NCBI RefSeq assembly: GCF_007655005.1
Contig: NZ_SZVW01000011.1
Location: forward strand, 62,001-126,000
Origin: Streptomyces tibetensis
GTDB taxonomy: Bacteria > Actinomycetota > Actinomycetes > Streptomycetales > Streptomycetaceae
Reading direction: 5' to 3'
DNA length: 64,000 nucleotides
Shown here: positions 24,951 to 31,940 of the stretch, in pieces
Numbering within the stretch: position 1 is the stretch's first letter
Layout of the letters: each line of letters opens with the position of its first letter
Program-made: the position numbers and the translations under genes
The notes under the pieces: model-generated
Database searches by the model: none
What the model was told of the DNA's origin: nothing
The model's input: only the letters and a program-made list of their open reading frames with translations

Positions 24951-25616
24951 ATGACTGGTACAGCTGAGACGACCACGACGACCACCGCTTCGACCACTTC
25001 GACCCCTTCGGCGGCACCGGCCGCCGCGCCGGACGAAACCGACATACGCCCCCTGATGGCGTCCTTCCCCTCCGGGGTCAGCGTGGTGACCGCGCTCGGC
25101 GCCGACTCCGCCCCGCGCGGGATGACGTGCAGCTCGCTGGCGAGTGTGGCGCTGGACCCGGCGACCCTGGTGGTCTGCCTGCGCACCGCCGGCCCGACCC
25201 TGCGCGCCGCCCTGGACAGCGGGCACTTCGCCCTGAACCTGCTGCACGAGGAGGCACGGACCGTCTCCGACCTGTTCGCCTCCGGCAGCACCGACCGGTT
25301 CGCGCACGCCGAGTGGCGGCTCCCGCTGGGTGCCGCGGGGCCGCACCTGACCGAGGCCGCCCTCGCCGTCGCGGACTGCACGGTGGTGCACACCGTGGAG
25401 ATCGGCGACCACACGGCCGTCTTCGGCCGGGTCACCCGCGTCACCCACACCGACGGCAGATCACCGCTGCTCTACGGCAGACGCCGGTACGCCCGCTGGT
25501 CGGCGGCCGCGTCGGGGCCGGCGCCGGAGGCAGAGCCCGCGCCGGCCCGCGCCCTGCCCGCTCCTGCGCTCGCCGTGCCCTCACCCGTGGAAGGAGAAGC
25601 CCGTGTCGGCTCCTGA
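24951..25616 (+). CDS. Flavin reductase (partner of the halogenase)
   Basis: A 221-residue flavin reductase-like (FMN-binding split barrel) protein. Recognisable family blocks: MASFPSGVSVVTALG, PRGMTCSSLASVALDP, FALNLLHEEA and the C-terminal PLLYGRRRYARW. It supplies reduced flavin to the halogenase. The first 27 residues are Thr/Ala-rich and the tail after YARW is Pro/Ala-rich, both low complexity. CAGGAG precedes the ATG. It overlaps the antiporter gene by 14 bp. Confidence 0.92.
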   Translation: MTGTAETTTTTTASTTSTPSAAPAAAPDETDIRPLMASFPSGVSVVTALGADSAPRGMTCSSLASVALDPATLVVCLRTAGPTLRAALDSGHFALNLLHEEARTVSDLFASGSTDRFAHAEWRLPLGAAGPHLTEAALAVADCTVVHTVEIGDHTAVFGRVTRVTHTDGRSPLLYGRRRYARWSAAASGPAPEAEPAPARALPAPALAVPSPVEGEARVGS

Positions 25617-26871
25617 CCCGCTGCCCGGCCTGCTCGTCGCCGTTCCCGTGGTGATCGGCGTGTGCCGTATCGGCGCGCTCCTCTTCCGCCGGATCGGGCA
25701 GCCCTCGGTCATCGGCGAGATCACCCTCGGCATCCTGCTCGGCCCGTCGCTGCTCGGCTGGATCTCCCCCGCCGCCCAGCACTGGCTGTTCCCGGCGGAG
25801 GTCCTCCCGCACCTGATGGTTCTGGGCAATCTCGGCCTGCTCGCCTTCATGTTCCTGGTCGGGCTGGAGCTGGACCTGTCCGCCCTGCGCGGTCACAGCC
25901 GTGCAGCGGTCACCGTCTCCTACGTCGGCATCGCGCTGCCCCTGCTGCTGGGCGCGCTGCTGGCGCTCGGGATGTACGGCCCGTTCGCTCCGGCCGGGGT
26001 GGACCGGCTGCCGTTCGTCCTGTTCGTCGCCGTCGCGATGAGCATCACCGCCTTCCCGGTGCTGGCCCGGATCCTCACCGACCGCGGCCTCTACACCACT
26101 CCCCTCGGGTCGCTGGCGATGGCGTGCGCGGCCGTGGACGACGTCAGCGCGTGGTGCCTGCTGGCGCTGGTCGCGGCGGTCAGCACCAGCGGTTCGATGG
26201 AGCAGGCGGCCGTCACGGCTGCCTGGTCACTGCTCTTCGTGGCCTGCATGATGTACCTGGTCCGGCCGGTGCTGGCCCGGCTGACCCGGCAGGCCGGCAA
26301 GGTCGCGGAGAGCTCGGTCCTGGTCTTCGTCTTCGCCGGTCTGTGCCTGTCGGCCTTCGTCACGGACGGCATCGGCATCCACGCCCTGTTCGGCGCGTTC
26401 CTCTTCGGCGTGGTCGTGCCGCGCGGTTCGCGGGTGGTCGAGCTGTCCGCCGCCCGGCTGCGGGCGTTCACCGTCCCGGTGCTGCTGCCGCTGTTCTTCG
26501 TCAGCACCGGACTGCGCACCGATGTCTCGCTGCTCACCGGTGACGCCGCCCAGTGGCTGTGGGCCGGCGCGGTCCTGGCGGTGGCGCTGTTCGGCAAGTT
26601 CGGCGGCAGCACGGCGGCGGCACGGCTGTCGGGCCAGTCGTGGCGGGACGCGATGTCGCTCGGCGCGCTGATGAACTGCCGCGGCCTGACCGAGCTCGTC
26701 GTTCTCAACCTCGGCCTGGAACTGGGCGTCATCGGACCGGACCTGTTCACCATCCTGGTCCTGATGGCCCTGATCACCACGGCCATGACCTCCCCCGCGC
26801 TCACCTGGTTCCGTCGTACCCCGGCCCCGGAGCCGTCCGTCCCCGCCCCCCGGCCGGTCACCGCCGCGTAA
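25603..26871 (+). CDS. CPA2-family cation/proton antiporter
   Basis: A 422-residue membrane protein of the Kef/NapA (CPA2) type with about 12 hydrophobic segments. The early LLGPSLLGWI and the later MSITAFPVLARILTDRGL and AAVDDVSAWCLLA, with the paired acidic residues of the transport core, fit the family. GTG start with GGAAGGAGA upstream. Antiporters of this type recur in biosynthetic clusters and may serve pH/ion balance, self-resistance or export, but no specific role can be shown. It is the last gene of the halogenase operon and converges on trpD. Confidence 0.88.
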   Translation: MSAPDPLPGLLVAVPVVIGVCRIGALLFRRIGQPSVIGEITLGILLGPSLLGWISPAAQHWLFPAEVLPHLMVLGNLGLLAFMFLVGLELDLSALRGHSRAAVTVSYVGIALPLLLGALLALGMYGPFAPAGVDRLPFVLFVAVAMSITAFPVLARILTDRGLYTTPLGSLAMACAAVDDVSAWCLLALVAAVSTSGSMEQAAVTAAWSLLFVACMMYLVRPVLARLTRQAGKVAESSVLVFVFAGLCLSAFVTDGIGIHALFGAFLFGVVVPRGSRVVELSAARLRAFTVPVLLPLFFVSTGLRTDVSLLTGDAAQWLWAGAVLAVALFGKFGGSTAAARLSGQSWRDAMSLGALMNCRGLTELVVLNLGLELGVIGPDLFTILVLMALITTAMTSPALTWFRRTPAPEPSVPAPRPVTAA

Positions 26872-26934
26872 CGCAGCCGGTCCCCGCCGTCACTGCGGCA
26901 ACCGGGGGCGTCGCGGTCGTACGGACGCCCATGG

Positions 26935-28014
26935 TCAGGCCGCCGGTGTCAGGGCGTGGGCGCTGCTGGCCAAGGCCCAGCGTTCGAGGGTGGAGCGGGC
27001 GGCGCCCGAGTCGATCGCCTCGGCGGCCCGGCCGACGGCCGGGGCGAGGCGTTCGGTGAGCGTCCGTCCGCCGGCCGGCTCCAGCGCGGCCAGGGCCGCG
27101 GCGGCCGAGAGCAGGACGGCGTCCCGCACCGGCCCCCGCTCGCCGCCGAGGACCCGCCGCGCCACGTCCGCGTTGTATCCGGCGTCCGCCCCGCGCAGCG
27201 CCTCGACCGGGGCGTACCCGAAGCCGAGGGCCCGTGGGTCGAACGACTCCTGACGGACCGTGCCGCCTTCCACCGTGAGGACGGTGGAGGTGGTGGTGAC
27301 GGTCAGTTCGTCCAGCCCGTCGTCGCCGCGGAACACCAGCGCGTCGACCCCCCGGCGCGCCAGCACCCCGGCGACGAGCGGCAGCAGCCGGGCGTCGGCG
27401 ACGCCGACCGCCTGGGCGGCGGGCGCCGCCGGGTTGGTCAGCGGCCCGAGGGCGTTGAAGACGGTGGGGATGCCGAGCGCGCGCCGGGCGACCGCCGCGT
27501 GCCGCATCGCCGGATGGAAGTCGGGGGCGAAGCAGAACGTGATCCCGACCTCCTCCGCCAGTGCCGCCACCTGTCCCGGCGGCAGCCGAAGGCTCACCCC
27601 GAGCTTTTCGAGTACGTCGGCCGAGCCCGAGGCGGAACTGGAGGCGCGGTTGCCGTGTTTGACGATGCGCGCCCCCGCGCCCGCCGCCACGACCGCGGAC
27701 ATCGTGGAGATGTTGACGGTCTTCGCCCCGTCCCCTCCGGTGCCCACCACATCGACGGTCCTCCCCGGCACGTCGATGCGTACTGCGTGCGCCATCATGC
27801 CCCGCACCAGCCCCTCCAGTTCGCCGGTCGTCTCCCCCTTGGCGCGCAACGCCACCAGGAAGCCGGCGATCAGGGCGTCGGAGGCGTTGCCCCGCATCAC
27901 CTGGTCCATCACCCACGCGGTGTCCGGCTCGGACAGGTCGCGACCGTTCAGGACGGAGCCGAGCAGCCCGGGCCAGGACAGTTGCGGCCCACCCGGTACG
28001 GTCCTTGCGTTCAC
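26935..28014 (-). CDS. trpD: Anthranilate phosphoribosyltransferase
   Basis: A 359-residue TrpD, which joins anthranilate and PRPP. Motifs: VVGTGGDGAKTVNIST (PRPP loop), VKHGNRASSSASGSADVLEKLG, and FCFAPDFHPAMRHAAVARRALGIPT. GTG start with a strong GAAGGAGA 7 nt away. It follows the DPWS-repeat peptide gene by 48 bp. Together with trpE and trpG it would raise flux to tryptophan for the halogenase; trpC, trpF, trpA and trpB are not in the window and would be the chromosomal copies. Confidence 0.95.
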   Translation of the reverse strand: MNARTVPGGPQLSWPGLLGSVLNGRDLSEPDTAWVMDQVMRGNASDALIAGFLVALRAKGETTGELEGLVRGMMAHAVRIDVPGRTVDVVGTGGDGAKTVNISTMSAVVAAGAGARIVKHGNRASSSASGSADVLEKLGVSLRLPPGQVAALAEEVGITFCFAPDFHPAMRHAAVARRALGIPTVFNALGPLTNPAAPAAQAVGVADARLLPLVAGVLARRGVDALVFRGDDGLDELTVTTTSTVLTVEGGTVRQESFDPRALGFGYAPVEALRGADAGYNADVARRVLGGERGPVRDAVLLSAAAALAALEPAGGRTLTERLAPAVGRAAEAIDSGAARSTLERWALASSAHALTPAA

Positions 28015-28062
28015 TCCGGTTCTCCTTCAGTCATCCGGTCCGGGAACAGTGCCTCGCGGACG

Positions 28063-28365
28063 TCAGCTCCAGGGATCCACATCGCCACCGGCAGCCACGC
28101 CGCTCCACGGGTCCACATCGCCACCGGCAGCCACGCCGCTCCACGGGTCCACATCGCCACCGGCAGCCACGCCGCTCCACGGATCCACATCGCCACCGGC
28201 GGCCCCGTTGCTCCACGGGTCCACCTCCTCGGTGACGGCCACCACGCTGTTCGGAGCCGCGTGCGCCTGGTCGGACACCGCCGCGCTGGTGAACAGGGCG
28301 CCGGCCGTGAAGGCGGCGAGGACGAAGGCCTGGATCCCGGACTTCTTGATCTGCGTGAGCTGCAT
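28063..28365 (-). CDS. Secreted Trp-repeat peptide (five DPWS motifs), candidate ribosomal precursor
   Basis: A 100-residue protein with ATG start and a GGGGAG site upstream. N-terminus: charged MQLTQIKKSG, hydrophobic core FVLAAFTAGALFTSAAVS, and AHA-AP cleavage site, so a Sec signal peptide is clear. The mature part is about 60 residues, acidic, and made of VDPWS repeated five times; full units are GVAAGGDVDPWS at a 12-residue spacing. It has no basic residue and no Cys. It lies between trpG and trpD in the Trp-supply operon of a cluster with a Trp halogenase. Options: multi-core RiPP-like precursor, secreted Trp-rich binding or immunity protein, or a translated Trp sensor for trpD. I know of no matching family. 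Confidence 0.75.
   Translation of the reverse strand: MQLTQIKKSGIQAFVLAAFTAGALFTSAAVSDQAHAAPNSVVAVTEEVDPWSNGAAGGDVDPWSGVAAGGDVDPWSGVAAGGDVDPWSGVAAGGDVDPWS
28081..28224 (-). repeat. 36-bp tandem repeat, 4 full copies, in the DPWS peptide gene
   Basis: Units at 28081, 28117, 28153 and 28189, three nearly identical and one diverged, plus a partial unit at 28066. Each encodes 12 residues ending in DPWS. There are no unique spacers. Confidence 0.95.
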
Positions 28366-28624
28366 TTCCGTCTCCCCGTCATTGTTTTCTCTTGGTTTCG
28401 GTCCGACCCGTTCCGTCCCGACACCGAGAAAATTACGGAGCTACGGCTTTAGTTGATTATCGGAGGTGCTTCAGCGATCACCGCTGGATCAATAACGGCG
28501 ATATACTCGCAGGTCACACCATGTTAAAGGGAAATTCGGACCCATAGATTCCAGGGGTCGTGCGGGGGTTGCGGAGGCCCTCCCCGCGACCCGCACGGGC
28601 CATACGCGAAAAAATTCCAACTCC
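28366..28624 (-). promoter_or_regulatory. Intergenic leader between trpG and the DPWS peptide gene
   Basis: A 259-bp non-coding stretch, markedly AT-richer than its surroundings at 28400-28560, in the middle of an otherwise tight operon. The AT-rich part suggests an extra promoter for the peptide gene and trpD, but no convincing -10/-35 pair or SARP repeat is visible. A strong hairpin lies at its trpG end. Confidence 0.45.
28559..28597 (-). terminator. Strong hairpin after trpG
   Basis: CGTGCGGG and CCCGCACG form an 8-bp outer stem whose interior (GCGGAGG...CCTCCCCGC) also pairs. It begins 28 bp after the trpG stop. No T-run, so a Streptomyces-type terminator or an attenuator separating trpEG from the peptide-trpD part of the operon. 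Confidence 0.5.
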
Positions 28625-29215
28625 TCAGGAAACCGGAACGGCGGCCCGGGAGGACATCAACAGGAAATTCTCCAGCAGCCGCATTCCTCCCACGGTGGTG
28701 ATGGACTCGGGATGGAACTGCACCCCTTCCACCGCCAGCGCGCAGTGCCGCAGCCCCATGACGTAGCCGTCGTCGGCAGCCCGTGCCGTCACGGTCAGCC
28801 CCCGCGGCAGCGGCTCCTCGACGACGAGCGAGTGGTACCGCGTGGCGGTCACCTCGCCGCCCAGGCCGGTGAAGACCCCGGCGCCGTCGTGCGCGACGGG
28901 GCTGGTCTTGCCGTGCTTGAGCCGGGCGGCGACGGCGACCCGCGCCCCGTAGGCGAGGCCGATCGCCTGGTGGCCCAGGCAGATGCCGAGCAGCGGAACC
29001 CGCCCGGCGAAGGTGTGCACCAGCTCCACGTGCCCGGAGTCGGCCGGATGGCCCGGCCCGGGCCCCAGCACCACCGCCTGTGCCCCCAGGGCCGCGAGCT
29101 GCGCCGGGGTGCGTGTGCCCGACCGCACCACGTCGGTCTCGGCGCCCAGCGTGCGCAGGTACTGGTCGATGATGTGGGTGAAGCTGTCGTAGGCGTCGAC
29201 GAGCAGGACCTTCAC
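28625..29215 (-). CDS. trpG: Anthranilate synthase glutamine amidotransferase subunit
   Basis: A 196-residue class I glutamine amidotransferase. The triad is readable: Cys in LLGICLGHQAIG, His and Glu in VQFHPESI; N-terminus VLLVDAYDSFTHIIDQYL is standard for TrpG/PabA. It hands ammonia to the TrpE subunit. The GTG start overlaps the trpE stop (GTGA). A PabA role is possible on sequence alone, but trpD in the same operon favours anthranilate. Confidence 0.92.
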   Translation of the reverse strand: MKVLLVDAYDSFTHIIDQYLRTLGAETDVVRSGTRTPAQLAALGAQAVVLGPGPGHPADSGHVELVHTFAGRVPLLGICLGHQAIGLAYGARVAVAARLKHGKTSPVAHDGAGVFTGLGGEVTATRYHSLVVEEPLPRGLTVTARAADDGYVMGLRHCALAVEGVQFHPESITTVGGMRLLENFLLMSSRAAVPVS

Positions 29216-30729
29216 GGCAGCAGCTCCTCACCGGTCAGCGCCCAGTAGGCGGCGCCCATCTTGTGCAGCGTCTCGTGCCATTCGGCGAGCGGCTCGGAGT
29301 CGGCGACGATGCCGGCGCAGCTCTGGGTGGAGTACGCCGTCCCGTCGTGGGTGATGGTGCGGATGCACAAGGCGAGCCGGGACCAGCCGCGCACGTCGAC
29401 CAGGCCGACCGCGCCCGCGTACATCCGCCGGGGCGCGCTCTCCAACTCCTCGATGATCTCCATGGCCCGGATCTTCGGGGCGCCGGTGACCGTGCCCGCC
29501 GGGAAGGTGGCGCGCAGCACCGACCAGGTGTCCTCGCCGGGCGCGAGGACCCCCTCGACGGTGGAGACCAGGTGGAAGACGTGCGAGTACGTCTCCACGG
29601 TCATCAGCCGCTGCACGTCCAGCGTGCCCGGCGCACTGACCCGGCCGATGTCGTTGCGGCACAGGTCGACCAGCATGACGTGCTCGGCGCGTTCCTTCTC
29701 GCTGGCCTTCAGCGCCTCGATGCGCGGCCCGTCGACCGCCGGGTCACCGCTGCGCGGGGTGGTGCCGGCGATGGGCCGCATGACGATCCGGTCGCCCTCG
29801 GTGCGGAACAGCACCTCGGGACTGGCGCCGATGAGCGTGGAACCGTCGCGCGGGACGAGGTACATGTACGGCGAGGGGTTGCGGTGCCGCAACCGCCGGT
29901 AGACGTCCAGCGGCGTCAGCTCGGTGTCCACGTCGATGCGGTGACCGATCTGGATCTGGTAGATGTCCCCGACGCCGATGTGCGCCAGGCAGCGCTCCAC
30001 CTGGGCGAGGAAGGTCCGCTCATCGGTGCTGTCACGGACCGTGCGCGGGGTGGGCGCCGCGGGCAGCGGGGCGGGCGCGGGCGGGCGCAGCCCGGCGGCG
30101 ACGGCGGCGACGAGGCCGGGGACCGCGGCGGGCGGGAAGTCCGGGCAGCGGGCGGTGAGCAGCCGGGCGGTGCCCGCGTCGGGGTCGTAGCGCACGACCT
30201 CTCGGAAGAGGGTCAGGACGAGGTCGGGGCCGCCGTCGGCGGAGCGCTCGGGCAGCCGTTCCATGTGCCAGGCGGCGCCGTAGCCGACGGTGGCCAGGAA
30301 ACCGAAGGCGTATCCGTCCGCGGGCACCGAGGTCTCCACGGTGAACGCCCGCTGGGCGGCCCGCAGCAGTTCCCACACCTGGTCGGCGTCGGCCAGGGCG
30401 CGGGCCCCGTCCGGCAGTTCGGCCAGCCCCAGGTCGGTGGCGGCGGCGCGCAGCGCCTCGGTGACGGCAGGGGCTCCGTCGACGGTGACGCGGTCGGCGT
30501 GCACCTGGAGTTCGGCGAGCCGGCCGTGGCCGACGACGGCGCCGTTGCCGTCCTCCTCGGGGGCGGCGAGGCTCTCCAGCAGGAACACCTCGTCGCCGGC
30601 CCGGGCGCGCAGGGCCGTGTACAGGTCCAGCGGGTCGTGCGGGGGCAGGACGGTCTCGTCGACATGGACGGTGAGGGGCCGGTGTGGTGCGCCGGCCGCT
30701 CGGAGTGGTGAGTCGAGCAGTGTGGTCAC
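29212..30729 (-). CDS. trpE: Anthranilate synthase component I
   Basis: A 505-residue chorismate-binding enzyme. C-terminal catalytic blocks: IGASPEVLFR, RPIAGTTPR, EHVMLVDLCRNDIGRVS, FPAGTVTGAPKIRAMEIIEELE and STQSCAGIVADS. The N-terminal LLES motif, which in TrpE takes part in tryptophan feedback inhibition, is kept (EVFLLESLA), pointing to TrpE and not PabB and suggesting the enzyme may still be feedback-regulated. GTG start; 36 bp after the sbnB-like gene. It could also supply anthranilate itself as a building block. Confidence 0.92.
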   Translation of the reverse strand: MTTLLDSPLRAAGAPHRPLTVHVDETVLPPHDPLDLYTALRARAGDEVFLLESLAAPEEDGNGAVVGHGRLAELQVHADRVTVDGAPAVTEALRAAATDLGLAELPDGARALADADQVWELLRAAQRAFTVETSVPADGYAFGFLATVGYGAAWHMERLPERSADGGPDLVLTLFREVVRYDPDAGTARLLTARCPDFPPAAVPGLVAAVAAGLRPPAPAPLPAAPTPRTVRDSTDERTFLAQVERCLAHIGVGDIYQIQIGHRIDVDTELTPLDVYRRLRHRNPSPYMYLVPRDGSTLIGASPEVLFRTEGDRIVMRPIAGTTPRSGDPAVDGPRIEALKASEKERAEHVMLVDLCRNDIGRVSAPGTLDVQRLMTVETYSHVFHLVSTVEGVLAPGEDTWSVLRATFPAGTVTGAPKIRAMEIIEELESAPRRMYAGAVGLVDVRGWSRLALCIRTITHDGTAYSTQSCAGIVADSEPLAEWHETLHKMGAAYWALTGEELLP

Positions 30730-30765
30730 AGGTGAACCCCATCCTCGAAGGGTGGCGGGCGATGG

Positions 30766-31803
30766 TCAGCCGTAGCGGCGCAGCTCGTGGAAGAAGTCCT
30801 GCTCGACGGCGAGTTCACCGGAGTCGAGCAGCCGGTCGTAGACGTGCTTGCCGACGGCGAGGTCGAGGACGCCGAGCCCGAAGGGCGAGAAGAACACGGG
30901 CCGGTCGTCGGGCACACCGGCCGCGCCGGTCAGCACGTCGTAGAGGGTGCCGTCGATGAACTCCCGTCCGCCGCTGAGCCGTTCGGCCAGGTGCGGGGAG
31001 GTGTCGGCCTTCAGGCAGTGCTCGACGTCGTCGACGAAGTTGGCGCCGGTGAGGATCACCTCGGGCGCCAGGTCGCGCAGCGACACGTGCAGCACCAGCG
31101 GGTGGTGGCCGAACCAGCCGGGGTCGGTGACGTGCGGGGTGCCGGCCACGGTGGCGAAGACGACGAGGTCGCTGCCGCGGACGAGGTCCTCGGCCGACTC
31201 GTGCACGGTGACGCGGCCCCCGGCCCCGGAGCGGTCGAGGTGTCCGGCGAACCCGGCGGCGTGCTGTGCCGACAGGTCGTGCACGCCGATCTCGTCGAAC
31301 TCCCAGCCGGTGCCCGCCAGATACTGGTGAATGTAGCGGGCGATGAGACCGGTGCCGAAGAAGCCGACGCGGCGCGGCCGGTCCCCACGGGCCCGGGCGA
31401 GGGTCGCGGCGGCCAGCGCCGCGGAGGCGGCCGTACGAGCCGCGCTGATGATCGAACTCTCCAGGCAGGCCAGCGGATAGCCGGTGTCCGGGTCGTTGAG
31501 GATGAGCACGGCGGAGGCGCGCGGGAGGCCCGCCGCCACGTTGCCGGGGAAGCTGGAGATCCATTTCAGGCCGTCCACGCCGATGCCGCCGCCGATCGAC
31601 GCGGGCAGCGCGATGATGCGGGAGGCCGGCCGGTCGGGGAAGCGCAAAAAGTAGGACGGCGGGTTGACGGTGTCACCGGCACCGTGGACGCGGTACGCCG
31701 TTTCGATCAGACGCACCACCTCCTGGTGCCGGCCGGCCAGGACCCGGTGGACTTGGGCCCCGGAGATCACGGCGAAGGTGGGCGCCTTGGCGGCAGGCGG
31801 CAT
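30766..31803 (-). CDS. sbnB: SbnB-like dehydrogenase of 2,3-diaminopropionate synthesis (ornithine cyclodeaminase family)
   Basis: A 345-residue OCD/mu-crystallin-family protein. Visible: KWISSFPGNVAAGLPRASAVLILND, the SIISAARTAA segment and the NAD-binding motif VGFFGTGLIARYIHQYL. SbnB oxidatively splits the SbnA product to Dap and 2-oxoglutarate. The ATG at 31803 is preferred over the GTG four codons upstream because that GTGGAG stretch is itself the ribosome site for the ATG. A classical ornithine cyclodeaminase is possible, but the sbnA-like partner makes Dap synthesis far likelier. It heads the sbnB-trpE-trpG operon and has a triple SARP box upstream. Confidence 0.9.
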   Translation of the reverse strand: MPPAAKAPTFAVISGAQVHRVLAGRHQEVVRLIETAYRVHGAGDTVNPPSYFLRFPDRPASRIIALPASIGGGIGVDGLKWISSFPGNVAAGLPRASAVLILNDPDTGYPLACLESSIISAARTAASAALAAATLARARGDRPRRVGFFGTGLIARYIHQYLAGTGWEFDEIGVHDLSAQHAAGFAGHLDRSGAGGRVTVHESAEDLVRGSDLVVFATVAGTPHVTDPGWFGHHPLVLHVSLRDLAPEVILTGANFVDDVEHCLKADTSPHLAERLSGGREFIDGTLYDVLTGAAGVPDDRPVFFSPFGLGVLDLAVGKHVYDRLLDSGELAVEQDFFHELRRYG

Positions 31804-31856
31804 CGTGTACTCCACGTTTCGGCTGACAGTGGTACCGGCCGAACGTAGGCAGCCCG

Positions 31857-31885
31857 CTTATCGGTGGGGTATCGGTCGTCTACAA
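31857..31885 (-). promoter_or_regulatory. Putative SARP box before the sbnB-trpEG operon
   Basis: On the minus strand CGATACC-CCAC-CGATAAG at an 11-bp period, preceded at the same period by a weaker TTGTAGA; about 54 bp upstream of the sbnB-like start. Confidence 0.6.
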
Positions 31886-31940
31886 CGGCACTTGGGGGGC
31901 CCGGCCTCCCCGGCCCACTCCGCCCCGCTGCCGTCCGGCC

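Noticed and set aside
28066..28224. CRISPR-like array
   Set aside because: The 36-bp units are directly adjacent with no spacers and encode in-frame peptide repeats.
28524..28625. Trp leader peptide reading DPWNLWVRISL after trpG
   Set aside because: The frame is the +1 shadow of trpG, has no own start with ribosome site, and the two Trp codons are not adjacent.
28625..30729. TrpE/TrpG as PabA/PabB (4-amino-4-deoxychorismate synthase)
   Set aside because: The LLES motif and trpD in the same operon favour anthranilate synthase; an amino-deoxychorismate lyase is absent.
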